Source: Dolomedes plantarius (Eukaryota > Arthropoda > Arachnida > Araneae > Dolomedidae). Taken from it: a stretch of DNA of 64,000 nt. The stretch covers positions 161,436,590 through 161,500,589 of the forward strand of contig OU015499.1 in assembly GCA_907164885.2 (NCBI GenBank), given 5' to 3'. The translations under genes were made by a program, and so were the position numbers. The notes under the pieces are model-generated. The model made no database searches, was not told where the DNA came from, and saw only the letters and a list, made by a program, of their open reading frames with translations. Below, piece by piece: positions 1 through 12,169 of the stretch (positions within the stretch are counted from its first letter, which is position 1; every line of letters starts with the position of its first letter).

Positions 1-365
1 AAAATGTTATGTGAATTTTCCTCGTAAAAGAGGTTACACAGAAATAAGAGCCATTTTCTGAAAAGTATCTTTTGTTTAATTATCACCTTCCCTTTCAAAT
101 CCATAATTCTGATACAGATTTCTGCTACTTATGGCTACGAATCGGACGGCCGATTAAGGTACGATGGAGCCATATCGGTAGCGGCGCGGTTCATATCAAC
201 CCATCACAGGCCCTGAAACACGTAAACAGCAAAGCGTTCCCCTTCGAAGGTTCGTAAAACAAACCCGCGAACGGCCCAGAAAATGTCTCCCGTACTTTTC
301 GTTCTACCGGCGCTTCCAGCACTGGCCCGATAAGCTGCCGTCAGTCCTGTGTTTGTTGGGTATAT
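1..365. other. Left flank, no recognisable feature
   Basis: Sequence outside the duplication as far as I can align it; copy B's counterpart ends at the TA microsatellite. Short open frames are present on both strands, but no family or motif is recognised. Confidence 0.4.
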
Positions 366-489
366 ATAACCCTAAGAGCTGACGTTCCTCCCCCCTCCCA
401 AATCTCTGGCCTGAACCGCCACTGATTGCACTGAATGATACATGCGGAAAAACTCTAGACGCGCGAACATAACAAAGAAATAGTGTCAT

Positions 490-550
490 AGGGTAAACGA
501 CACATACGGGTAAACGAAGATCCGGGAGCGAACCGACCGAGGTTCCACTG
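490..550 (-). repeat. Possible Tigger/pogo-like transposon terminus (copy A)
   Basis: On the minus strand this starts TA-CAGTGGAACCTCGGT and runs into a stretch containing cgtatgtgtcgttta. The CAG start next to TA resembles pogo/Tigger termini. The same stretch occurs in copy B (about 32016-32076), and a short piece containing aaacgacacatacggg recurs in the spacer at about 30461-30480, so it is a dispersed repeat. No second terminus was located, so the class is uncertain. Confidence 0.35.
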
Positions 551-819
551 TATTTGTAGAAAATTCAAAACTTGGATTCCGTAGTAACTATGCATTTATT
601 GCAATAAAATGCAACTTATAAGATGTCTTTAATCATCGTGGTTTCGCTCCATGTCGAAATTTTTTTCAGCCTTATCAAAATGGCTTGCAGATAATGAGGA
701 TGATAATCTGACGGTTTTGTTTTACCAAACTGAAGATGTCTGCCATCTGGCGGGCATTTTGAAAAATTTTCAATTAAATATTTCTTAATTTAAAAATTTA
801 TTAACGAGAGTCTATTCAA

Positions 820-1250
820 TTAATTTGTATATATTTTTGAATTCTGCGTCCAAAATACGTCTGGACGACATCGGACGTGACGCCGAACACCTGGATTACC
901 GTCAGCTACCAGTTTTAACTGACAGTTTCGATTCCGGTGCCGAAAGGTTTGTGAGTGAATGTACTGTGGTTGTGGCCGAGCGCCACCGCTACAGTACATT
1001 AGTTTTAGTCGTGCAATACTGGGATGACGGAGTGGTGTTTCAGATGAAGGGAGTGATTCAGATTCAATCGAATGCACTTTCGCGGTGTCGAAGGAAGATG
1101 AGTTCAAGTTTCTCGATATTAATCGGATTGCGTGTTTCACCTCGGGGCGTTTCAGAAAATATTAAAGGTATCGCTAGAGTGTTGATTAGGGTTTTCAATC
1201 ATTACAAGATAAAAAGAACTTTTGTATACTGTTTTTTAATTTTCTGTTGA
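820..1250. other. Overlapping open frames on both strands, unknown (copy A)
   Basis: A 141-codon frame on the plus strand (825-1250) overlaps a 106-codon frame on the minus strand (820-1140). Both remain open in copy B (32352-32837 and 32347-32679), where a 12-base in-frame insertion and several substitutions have occurred. I recognise no domain. It could be part of an unidentified transposon or exon, or chance survival in a somewhat less AT-rich patch. Confidence 0.25.
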
Positions 1251-1417
1251 AGTTTTTAAACTTGACAATTTTATGTATTACTAAATAGTTTTTTAAAATT
1301 TTTAGGATGAATTATCCCATCAACTTGAAAGAAAAATGAAGTGAATAGGAAGATAACTTGAGTTTAACTTTTAGTTCCCGTCCCGGCCGACAGATGGCTG
1401 CACCAGTCTACAAAACA

Positions 1418-1725
1418 AAATTATGTATTGTCAAATGTATTGTCATCGTGTTCTGAGCTATTCTAAAAGTTTCAAAAGTATAGCTAGTCGGGAAGTTGGT
1501 TAAAAATCGATTGCAAGATTTGTACTGGACAAACACACACACAAACAAGAAAGCGAGTAAAAAAAACATAGTAAATAAAAACATCGGATATATTCCTATC
1601 CGTTATATGTTTTTTCTGTAAACTAGGGCCTTCGCCCCTAGACTCGCTCCTCTGTTAGGGCTAATCAATGGCGCACCCAGGGGGTGGGGCAAGGGCCCCT
1701 GGCCCCCTCCAAAGAAATAGAAATT
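1418..1725. repeat. Dispersed repeat with GC-rich end (copy A, first instance)
   Basis: The segment containing tgtcatcgtgttctgagct, a CA-rich stretch (gacaaacacacacacaaac) and then ggccttcgcccctagactcg occurs again in copy B (about 32990-33300). The first part also occurs a third time inside the copy-A hAT element (3165-3365), where copy B has no insertion. It is therefore mobile or was copied by a mobile element, but I cannot assign a class. Confidence 0.55.
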
Positions 1726-2179
1726 CATTATGAATATTAAATTTGCATTATAAATATTTTTATCCGTTCATCTCGGCCCCATCAAGATTAAATTCTGGCT
1801 GCGCTTCTGGGACTAATACAGTGCCGGATCTAGGAAATATCTCAGCGGTGGCAAGTCAGCTCCATGCCGCCCCTGTAACTGTTTTTCATTATTCAATGCA
1901 ATAATAAATAACAGGATAAAAGTAATAGTCTTTTTGATGGTGTGCCAAACTTAATTTATTGAAATAAAACAGCATATTTATGACTTAACAATACTATAAC
2001 ATAGAAGTATATGCATTTTTTTTTCACACCGACTAAAAATAAAACCCACTACTACCCTCTTTGCCCAAGCGGTGATGGTCTTCGCAGCTACCTTTCATTA
2101 TGCTTTACAAAATGTCCTGTGTGCAGATATGTTTACAAAATTATTTTCCTTGATTTTCATTCAGAAAAAGAGTTGATCG

Positions 2180-3865
2180 CTTCTTCATAATTTTTTGATT
2201 AGCCTCTTGGCTTTCTATAGACAGTATTGCAAGGTATGTCAATCTGTCTCGAGTCATTGTCGATCTGAGATAGTTTTTTTTATCTTCAGTTTGCAAAAAC
2301 TCCTCTCCCTACTTCCTCATGTAGTTGAGAGTGTTAAATAAACTTTCAAGGCTATGCATACATTTGAGAAAGCATCAGTGAAATCTCTTTCTTGGATAAA
2401 GTTAAAAGAACCAGTTGATTCAGTTCTTCAAAATTAACTGAATTCTGTAACTGATCACGAAGAACTAGGATTTCAGTAGGGAACTCATCTTCACTTATAT
2501 CTTCAAGATATTTACTAGCTTAGTTTGCAGCACGAGTTTTCAACTTTTAGCCATCCAAGATTTTCAAATTTTTACAATTTAGAAAAAGAAGTATTGTTGA
2601 GTGCACTTATACTCTGCGTTCTATCTTTCAACTGGATCAGTATCACATCGATTACTTCCTTCATACTATGGTAAAGACTTTCTTCTACAGAGAAACTTCT
2701 TCCTTTATCTTGCGCCATCTCTCCAGGCATTATTTTCCTTTTTGGAATTCTGCAAGTTTCCATAGTTGGCCACATTTCAATTTTTACGCTATTTCTTTAG
2801 CAGTCTTTATCCATTCCTTTATTTCATTTCTCAGCCTTTCCATGGTTTTGGTGAGACCTTCCAACATTTATTGTTTTTGAGAACATTACGTTATGCTTCT
2901 GTATTTCCTTGTTAACTCTGTGTTTTCTTAAGATATTTGCCCAAGCAAACAAATACGAATTAAGTCGGAAATCTTTCAAAGTACGAATGAGACTGGAGGC
3001 ATCAGATTTTGTCTCTGGTGTATAGTGTTTTTCTTCGTTCAACTCAGTGACATAGCTGATTACTCCCTGAAAGTATATTACAAGACCATGCACTGCTTCG
3101 GACCATCGAGTATCACCGGTTCCATTTAAATTCATTTTCTGTGTTTGTTTCATGACTTCCCACCGTTAACAGAAAATTAATTTTAATTCTGCCTAAAGAT
3201 GGCTAAAAGTATTAAAATAATGCATTGTCATCGTGTTCTGAGCTATTCGAAATGGTTCAAATGTCTAGCTAGTCGGGAAGTTAGTTAAAAATCGATTACA
3301 AGATTTGTAGTGGACACACACAAACACACAAAGAAACAAGAAAGCAAGTTAATAAAAACATGGTAAAATAGGTGTATAATCTCTGGATTATTTCATATAC
3401 AATCGCTGTTTCAGAATGTTGATGCTGTATGTAGTCCCACCAGATTCAAGGAGTGGGCTGTGCACGGGACAAAAGTTTCTAATGGGTTGATATCCAAGAA
3501 CCTAGCTTGGAGCTCCTCTATAAACACCACGGATGTTCGACCCATCATACGTTTGGGCTCAACATTTCCTACTTCTAACCCATCTTCATCCAACTTATGA
3601 AACATTGTATCTGACAAGTACTCCCCACATTTTCAAGCTGCTATAAAATCAATGAAGCTTTCTCTGATATCAAATTGGCCATTTTCATACTTGGTAACAC
3701 ATCGGATTTGTTGGCTCAATTGTTCTGTGTGTGATTTATCAGGTGTACAATAAAACAATACTGTGTAGTACTTTGCGTGGTATATGGTATCATTCAGTAT
3801 CTTCTTTCGAACATGATCTCCCATCATTTCAATGAAACCGTACCACTTCCACAATTCACTAAAAA
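2180..3865 (-). pseudogene. Broken hAT transposase (ZMYM1-like), copy A
   Basis: Minus-strand open pieces at 3633-3854, 3411-3617, 2824-3153 and 2572-2775 read in N- to C-terminal order. The first contains CTPDKSHTEQLSQQIR, matching the region of the first catalytic aspartate in this hAT lineage. The second contains NPLETFVPCTAHSLNLV, a family hallmark, and the third contains TRWSEAV. The C-terminal dimerisation region, open in copy B (33790-34218, TSASWERSFSKLMIIKKYLR), is interrupted here. A repeat insertion at 3165-3365, stops and frame changes rule out function. Such elements encode a cut-and-paste transposase with an RNase-H-like fold. Assignment rests on recognised motifs, not an alignment score. 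Confidence 0.75.
3165..3365. repeat. Dispersed repeat inserted in hAT (copy A only)
   Basis: Between the hAT pieces ending ccaccgtt and starting aaaataggtgtataatc, copy A has about 200 bases matching 1418-1580 and 32960-33150. At the equivalent point (about 34783-34800) copy B has only a few bases. This is a third, separate instance of that repeat. Confidence 0.7.
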
Positions 3866-4354
3866 TTACAATTTACAAGCGGACGCACCGATAGGTGACA
3901 ACGACAAGTCTGCAATTGGCACTATCTTTTCCCGCCTCTCCTCATCTCTATGAGTCACGTGCCACCCTCCCCTCTCCAAGCTACCTGCTTGTTTTTCGGC
4001 AATGAAAACATTCTCCGCAAATCACATCAACGCAATTAGCACTCTTCTGTTAATGAAATACGCTTGTTTTACTCTTACGTAAAGCAAGGAGTTGAGTTTA
4101 CTTTCTGTAATTAATAGTTTAATAAAACCCCACCGGTATAAAACGAGAGTGATCTGAGGAAATCTAAATTTTATATTTTATTTATATTTTTATGACACTG
4201 AAATTATAAAAAGGATAAAATTTTCAATCCCATTTTGCCGCCCCCCCGGGGCAGTTGGCCCCCCTCAATCCGGTACTGGCCCTTTATAGTTGAAATTATA
4301 TTAAAGAGGTAAAATATTCTTACGGTCTGATTTGGGAAAAAGAAAAATTTGATA

Positions 4355-4790
4355 TCCGCCCATATGAATAATCTATTAGATATAGAACCCGTTAAAAAAT
4401 GGATATAAAAACCTTTAAGAAATTTGTAAGATAATTCAGAAATTCAAATCAGAACTTTAGAAAGTCTTACGGTTACCGCAGACTCATATGGCTGTTTATT
4501 CCGTCCCCTTCTACTTAAAGCAATACCAAATGGTTTAGTTCTAGAGTTTAGTCGTAGAAAGAATTCAGAAAGTGAACCTTACGCCCGACCAGTGTTCGAT
4601 GAGCGTAGATGAAAAAAAAGAATTCATTACGTAAAGCAGAGAGATGTTTCAAACGCTTAGCGAAGTATCATATTGCTTAAAAGTGTGAAAATAAAATACA
4701 TGTAAAAATTGCAATCGGGATAATCATAGACGTTTGGAATCGGCGTTAAGCTGTAGGTCCCGGTCGAATTAGCCCCCGTGTAGCAAACAC
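4355..4790 (+). pseudogene. BEL/Pao retrotransposon gag fragment (copy A)
   Basis: The translated remnant contains an LEIQ-TLESLTVTADSYG region resembling the DUF1759 part of BEL/Pao gag proteins. It is followed about 60 codons later by a decayed zinc-knuckle region. The better-preserved copy is 44289-44715. Here the N-terminal part is also frameshifted (an indel near 4400). No LTR, protease or reverse transcriptase of this element was found nearby, so it is an isolated fragment that predates the duplication. Confidence 0.55.
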
Positions 4791-5504
4791 TGACCATAGC
4801 GCTCCAAACCAACATGACTAAACATGCGGGTAATTTCAGAAGTAATGCACACTAAATTAGTTTTTGTATACCTACTTGATTTCTGACAATTTCTCTGGAC
4901 AGTCCTTCTATATACTCCCCCTGCTTCTCAAAACAGAGTCCTAACATCTAGGAAAATATTCATTCCTTGCTGCATGCTACTTTTGTTGAGTACCCCTAAT
5001 GACTCGGGTAGCGGCTGAGGTAAGCCCTTCTGAGGTTGAAAAACGTTGACTGCAAATGTTTCAACAGTGCAATGTGCAGGTGTTTCTGTTTTTGCTCAGA
5101 TGTCCAGCAGTGAGGAACCCACCGAGGACAAACAGTCAACTTTATATGTGATCTTTGATCTTCTACACTCACATTACCCGAGACATCTGCAAATCCCTTT
5201 TTAAAAAAATGTCACTTCAACACAAAACACGTGAGAAAACTTTCACTGACACATAAATATTCCTCTTGTCCTCAACAGCAAATGGTGAAATTTCTTTTAT
5301 TGTATCATATTGGAAGAAATGGCACAGTCTTGTGCATTACTTTTGAAAAGACCCTCAAATCTTGCAAGATCCAGTAGAGTCCATTATTAAAGAGACGAGA
5401 CTTGGTGTAACGTATGAACATTTGTGAAGAGATGAGTTCCAAATTAAAATTATATATTTCATACATAAAAATTTCAGACAATATCTAGTATAGAAGCATA
5501 ATTA
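4791..5504. other. Non-coding, no recognised feature
   Basis: AT-rich sequence shared with copy B (about 44716-45443). No open frame or repeat family recognised. Confidence 0.5.
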
Positions 5505-6885
5505 CACTGCTGGCCACCGAAATTGCAACACCAAGAAAGACAAGAGATATCACAACAAAATAAATTTTGCAGATAACATGTTGACCAAGTATCAAATGAT
5601 TAAATTTATAGACTTCTGTGAAGTGTGGTTCCTGCCAAAATCAGTAGCCAGAGTAGCCGCCATTGTTGGAGATCACCGCTGCCACACGCCTCGGCATTGA
5701 TTTAAAGAGAATGACTTCTTGGGGTACAGCAGACCAAGCAGCTTCCACATGTTGCCAAAGTTGATCTGCTGTGGCAGCTGGGGATGGAATCTGGGTCAAT
5801 CGTAGAGCAACCATGGACCACATGTTTTCTATCGGCGAAAGATCCGGAGAGCGAGGCGGCCAGGGTAGCAATTCAATCTGGCGATTGACGAAGAACCGTT
5901 GGACAATGCGTGCCACGTGTTGTCGCGCATTATCCTGTTGCAATATGGCTGTGGGCAAGCCCTGAAGGTAAGGAAGGACAACTGGCTCCAACACCTCGGA
6001 GATGTAGCGCTGGCTGTTTAAAGTACCGGCAATGCGTACTAGAGGTGTGCGAGAGTGATATCCAATACCGACCCATACCATAATACCCGGTGCATAACGC
6101 AGCTGTTCAGCATCCTCTCTTTACGGTGTCTCCAGACTCGAATGCGACCATCGTGGTGTTGCAGACAGAAGCGTGACTCGTCAGTAAAGACAATTTCATT
6201 CCATTCTGCCGTCCACATCCTTCTGTCATCGCACCATTGGAGGCGGAGACGTCAGTGGTTCTGCGTCAAGGGTAGACAAAGCAATGGACGTCTTGCGGAC
6301 AGACCACTCTGCTGTAAACGGCGTCGAATGGTACGCGAAGACACTGGATGATGCGTTACAGACTGCATGTGCTGTGCTATGGTTCGTGATGTGACTGAGC
6401 GATCCGTCACTGCCATGCGCACAATTTGCCTGTCATCACGTGAAGTGGTGCGCTGAGGTGGATGCGATCGAACACGCCGGTCCGTGTACCCTCCTGCATC
6501 CAACGATCACATATCCGCATTACAGTTGTTTGGTTTCATCCTACACGACTACCGATTTCCCTGAAAGATAATCCATAATCTCGGTAGGCCACTATCCTTC
6601 CTCTGTCGAACTCGGATACTTGATCAAAAGATGATCGCTGTTTTCGACGAGGCAAAATTGATCATTTTTTTTTAAACCACAAGAAAAACACAATTGCCGA
6701 ACTTGAAATCGTCGAAATCTCCAGGTCTTAAATAGCGCTTTGAAGTGGCGCCACAGGCGCGCGTGATGTGCGTCTGCGCTGAAATTCTAATCATTTGCAT
6801 ATCTCACCTCCGCTAATGCATGTTGTAAATTTCATGTTATTTGCATGTTTCCTTCAGGGTGTTGCATTTACAGTGGCCAGCAGTA
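5505..6885 (-). mobile_element. Tc1/mariner-like element 1 (copy A only)
   Basis: The element is bounded by inverted repeats: the left end starts CACTGCTGGCCACCGAAATT and the right end, on the minus strand, starts TACTGCTGGCCACTGTAAAT. It is flanked by TA on both sides (5503-5504 and 6886-6887). Copy B has the uninterrupted site, ataattagatgctcc at 45440-45454 with a single TA, which proves an insertion with TA duplication after the copies separated. Length is 1381 bp. It carries a transposase gene in minus orientation that is broken. Confidence 0.93.
5641..6660 (-). pseudogene. Tc1-like transposase, broken (element 1)
   Basis: The gene would encode a DD34E cut-and-paste transposase acting on the flanking TIRs. 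On the minus strand the N-terminal helix-turn-helix part reads to about 6252, including RTTSRDDRQIVRMAV and SSRTIRRRLQQSG. The C-terminal half (5641-6081) contains LQQDNARQHVAR and WPPRSPDLSPIENMW, which carry the second D and the E. Three lesions are visible against element 2: an in-frame stop after LPLTQNH (about 6252-6254), a 19-base deletion near 6090 that shifts the frame, and a stop further upstream near 6537. The usual family length is about 340 residues, so this copy cannot encode an intact protein. Confidence 0.88.
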
Positions 6886-6967
6886 TAGATGCTCCATGTG
6901 TCAAATACTATTTTGGCTGCACATTACGAAAAAACCCTTCTAATAAAAGCTAAATTACTTTAAAATA

Positions 6968-7854
6968 CACTGCTGTAACGCATCATCCAGTGTCTGCGCG
7001 TACCATTCGACGCCGTTTACAGCAGAGTGGTCTGTCCGCAAGACGTCCATTGCTTTGTCTACCCTTGACGCAGAACCACAGACGTCTCCGCCGCCAATGG
7101 TGCGATGACAGAAGGATGTGGACGGCAGAATGGAGTGAAATTGTCTTTACTGACGAGTCACGCTTCTGTCTGCAACACCACGATGGTCGCATTCGAGTCA
7201 GGAGACACCGTGAAGAGAGGATGCTGAACAGCTGCGTTATGCACCGCCACACTGGTCCTGCAACGGGTATTATGGTATGGGGCGATATTGGATATCACTC
7301 TCGCAAACCTCTAATACGCATTGCGGGTACTTTAAACAGCCAGCGCTACATCTCCGAGGTGTTGGAGCCAGTTGTCCTTCCTTACCTTCAGGGCTTGCCC
7401 ACAGCCATATTTCAACAGGATAATACGCGACCACACGTGGCACGCAATGTCCAACGGTTCTTCGTCAATCGCCAGATTGAATTGCTACCCTGGCCGCCTC
7501 GCTGTCCGGATCTTTCACCGATAGAAAACATGTGGTCCATGGTTGCTCTACGATTGACCCAGATTCCATCCCCAGCTGCCACAGCAGATCAACTTCGGCA
7601 ACGCGTGGAAGTTGCTTGGTCTGCTGTACCCCAAGAACTCATCCAAAGTCTCTTTGAATCAATGCCGTGGCGTGTGGCAGCGGTAATCTCCAACAATGGC
7701 GGCTACTCTGGCTACTGATTTTGGCAGGAACCACACTTCACAGAAGTCTATAAATTTAATCATTTGATACTTGGTCAACATGTTATCTACAAAATAAATT
7801 TTGTTGTGATATCTCTTGTCTTTCTTGGTGTTGCAATTTGGGTGGCCAGCAGTG
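6968..7854 (+). mobile_element. Tc1/mariner-like element 2, 5'-deleted (copy A only)
   Basis: It begins CACTGCTG after TA (6966-6967) and ends ggtggccagcagtg before TA (7855-7856). Copy B shows the empty site (aaaataattaaaagagagcc, about 45522-45541). Only the first 8 bases of the left TIR remain before the sequence jumps into the middle of the transposase gene, so the 887-bp element has an internal deletion. It is of the same family as element 1, lies 82 bp from it and has the opposite orientation. Confidence 0.92.
6990..7718 (+). CDS. Tc1-like transposase, N-terminally truncated but open
   Basis: An open frame of 242 codons lacking the N-terminal DNA-binding half of the usual protein of about 340 residues. 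It starts within the second helix-turn-helix (TIRRRLQQSG) and contains all three catalytic regions: IVFTDESRF (first D), QQDNTRPHVAR (second D) and PDLSPIENMW (E). The last two are spaced about as expected for DD34E. It ends SNNGGYSGY. The first ATG available is internal to the domain. Without the DNA-binding region and with one TIR nearly gone it should not transpose itself; an inhibitor role is conceivable but only inference. Confidence 0.85.
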   Translation: MSARTIRRRLQQSGLSARRPLLCLPLTQNHRRLRRQWCDDRRMWTAEWSEIVFTDESRFCLQHHDGRIRVRRHREERMLNSCVMHRHTGPATGIMVWGDIGYHSRKPLIRIAGTLNSQRYISEVLEPVVLPYLQGLPTAIFQQDNTRPHVARNVQRFFVNRQIELLPWPPRCPDLSPIENMWSMVALRLTQIPSPAATADQLRQRVEVAWSAVPQELIQSLFESMPWRVAAVISNNGGYSGY

Positions 7855-8162
7855 TAATTAAGAGAGAGCCAAAAACGAAAATTAATTCAATCTCGATATG
7901 AAGCTATAAAATATTTATTTATATATTATACATATATATCCCATTTACAGAACACAGCAGATGTACACAAAAGCAGTTAAATCTTAAAAATTTAAATTTC
8001 ATATTAGGCAAAAACAAAAACCAGAAGTATTGGATAAGTGACATTTCAAGACACCCGTTCCGGCAGCGTAAACAGGTAAGACAAGTTTTTAACTCCAATC
8101 ACTTGGGTAGAACAAGTATCCCTTCAAGGATCATGTTTCGATACTGATAGCGCATTGATGTA

Positions 8163-8905
8163 CCGGGATCAGAAAGTGAGTATTCATTTGAAAAAGTAAT
8201 AATTCACGGAATAAATAGGTAGAGAGGTAAAAAATGACACACATGCTTGGAATGACACGGGGTTTTATTGCAACCACAAAAAACCTTCCAAAAATGGCCA
8301 CCAGATGGCGCTTCGTGTGATAAGAAGAAAGGCAATAATTCGAATAAAAAATTATGAAAAAGCAAGACGATGTTCTTCAGAATAAATGCTCAACATGTCG
8401 ACCGTCATTCCTCATCAATAGCTGTAGTCGAGGGACAATGTTGTGAACAGCAGTGTACAGCATATCTGTATTTATGGTGAGACATTGGCGTTGGATGTTG
8501 TCTTTTAGCATTCCTATTGATGTCGGTCAATCGTGAACTTCAAAATCACTCTCTTCACAGTTTGCAACCTTTACCGGTTCGAATACTCTTCCTATGGCGA
8601 TAGGTTCGTAAAGCTGCAGTAGCATTTTCCATCACTAACAGTGCCTTTTCTGGTAACGTAAACATGCTGCGATTGCTGGTGCATCTCTTTCCCTCTCTCA
8701 TTCCAGCTCCTTTTATACACGATTGTTATGCAGCGGCACTGACGTTTTGCTGTCCAGAGCCCTGTTGGCCGTTTTTTGAACTTTTTTGTGGTTCCAATAA
8801 AACCCCATGTCATTCGAAGCATGTGTGTCAATTTTTACTTCTCTACTTACATTATTCCGTGAATTATTACTGTTTCAAATGTATAATCACTTTCTGAACA
8901 CCCGG
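8163..8905. mobile_element. TA-inserted element with long terminal inverted repeats (copy A only)
   Basis: The left end reads CCGGGATCAGAAAGTGAGTA and the right end, reverse-complemented, reads CCGGGTGTTCAGAAAGTGAT. The inverted similarity runs for about 115 bases (8163-8280 against 8790-8905), including tgacacacatgcttggaatg on one side and its near-complement on the other. TA flanks both ends, and copy B has the empty site gaagtatttaaaaa (about 45820-45833). At 743 bp, with no recognisable transposase, it is probably a non-autonomous element mobilised by a Tc1/mariner-type enzyme. Short open frames inside show no domain. Confidence 0.85.
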
Positions 8906-9119
8906 TATTTAAAATATGTACAAAAGAAGAGTACTATAATAAAACAATAAATTCCAAAATACAATCACGTGCGATATCGCCTTTAAATAAACACCATTAC
9001 GCATGAGTTTGAATTTGATTTTGAAGGATATTTTCCCCACGGTGGGACAAAAAATTATGTTTTATACGATCGTAGAAAGTGGATTACATACCTGAAAGGG
9101 TAGGGTGATGCGATTTTAA

Positions 9120-10943
<1,824 letters not shown>

Positions 10944-11060
10944 GCCGACGTTTCTTTACAGATGATTAGAAAACTGACCGCTAGCAATAAGTTGAATTTC
11001 AAAACTTGTGGACACCTCAAATATTCTAGTATCGCATCCTACAATCTGTACCGAGCACCT

Positions 11061-11420
11061 GTAAAGACAGAAGAAAAAAAATTGAATGACATATATATAT
11101 GTATATAAACATTTTGCACGCCAATGTTCCATAAATGGAACATCAAAGTTCGGAGAAAAATACTATTCGTATTGCTGTTTAAAATTATTAAGTCGAAATA
11201 AATTGTCGATTTATAAGAACGAAAGTATGGATTGATTTTTTGGCATCGAGGTTACGTTAAGAAAATAAATAGTGTCTAGGGGAAACTAATTTCGGCGAAC
11301 GAAGTTCAAAAATTCATATAAATTCAAAATTTATCAAATGGTTTTATAAATGTGAGTAATTAAAACGATTTTTGTTGGTACAACATAAGTTATAACAAAA
11401 AGGATTAAATTTTGATAGTA
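11061..11420. other. Upstream flank of zinc-finger pseudogene
   Basis: Shared with copy B (47894-48240). On the minus strand it gives a pyrimidine-rich stretch just before the acceptor AG. It includes a short TA run near 11089-11107 and the inverted pair ccaatgttccataaatggaacat. No gene is seen. Confidence 0.45.
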
Positions 11421-11607
11421 CAGTTGGCTCTCTGTTTAACGACGCTTTACTTAACGACGATCTCTATTTAAAGACGATATTTCCCAGTCCCGGCCTCTCC
11501 GACGTTATGGGAAATGTTATTTTTTCACAAATTCTGTTTAAGGACGTTCTCTACTTAAGGACGATTTTTTACGGTCTCTTGAAAGTCGTTAAACAGAGAG
11601 CCAACTG
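11421..11607. mobile_element. MITE with 25-bp TIRs (pogo/Tigger-like), copy A first
   Basis: It starts CAGTTGGCTCTCTGTTTAAC and ends with the complement (gttaaacagagagccaactg), and is flanked by TA on both sides. The CAG start with TA duplication fits pogo/Tigger-type MITEs. Two other copies lie at 12322-12492 and 48242-48428. The 187-bp interior is non-coding and contains degenerate repeats of a ttaacgacg/ttaaggacg motif. Confidence 0.85.
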
Positions 11608-11924
11608 TATTAGGCAAGAAATTTGCTTGTTCCAGAAATGGAACATTGCCGTGGAAAAGTTAATTTTTTTTAACATGATAAAGTTTTATTGATTACAGTG
11701 CATAGAAATACTGATAAATTTTCGGATTATCGAGGTTTTATTAAGAGTCGATGAAAGATGTGTATGACATTGATCTACTTTCGATTCCCCTGCATCCCCT
11801 GTTTCACAAACATACGTTCTACGACGGATCTGAAGTGAATTACTCAATGCCGCTCCTGAGAAACGTGTTTGTTGATAGACGTCGTGTATGATTCAACTAG
11901 AGAGTCACATATTAGAAATTAACG

Positions 11925-12161
11925 TTATACGGAGTTCTTATTCTTTTCCTTTGCTCTGCGAAATTCTTCCGCTAGTAAGGATACGTCACACTGATTAGAT
12001 TGAAAACCATTTCGGACTGTAGAAGAGGCACTTACAGTGCAGGCGAAAGGCATCTCTCTACTGTGTGTGTAGAGATCGCTTTTTAATTTACCCTGTACAA
12101 TAAACCTTTCCTCACATACAGTGCAGGCGAAATGTTTCACTGTATGTGAAACGTTTTTCAC
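11925..12161 (-). pseudogene. Zinc-finger fragment (copy A only)
   Basis: A minus-strand frame of 78 codons contains one complete-looking C2H2 unit (CTVCEERFIVQGKLKSDLYTH) and the start of a second (PFACTVS) that then degenerates. The sequence resembles the main finger array, so it is a fragment of a related gene. It lies between two MITEs and its counterpart was removed from copy B. It does not look functional. Confidence 0.6.
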
Positions 12162-12169
12162 ACCGAATG

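Larger units (their letters stand above)
1819..4278 (-). mobile_element. hAT-type element, ZMYM1-like transposase lineage (copy A)
   Basis: Terminal inverted repeats are visible: the left end starts CAGTGCCGGATC and the right end, read on the minus strand, starts CAGTACCGGATTGAGG. The interior carries decayed transposase pieces on the minus strand. The 8 bases on either side (gactaata and gccctttat) are not convincingly identical, so the target duplication has decayed or the exact end is off. A dispersed repeat (3165-3365) has inserted into this copy but not into copy B. The paralogue in copy B is 33418-44217, split by the LTR retrotransposon. Confidence 0.75.

Noticed and set aside
1811..4286. 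An 8-base target duplication around the ZMYM1-like hAT
   Set aside because: The flanking octamers (gactaata and gccctttat) do not match well enough in either copy.
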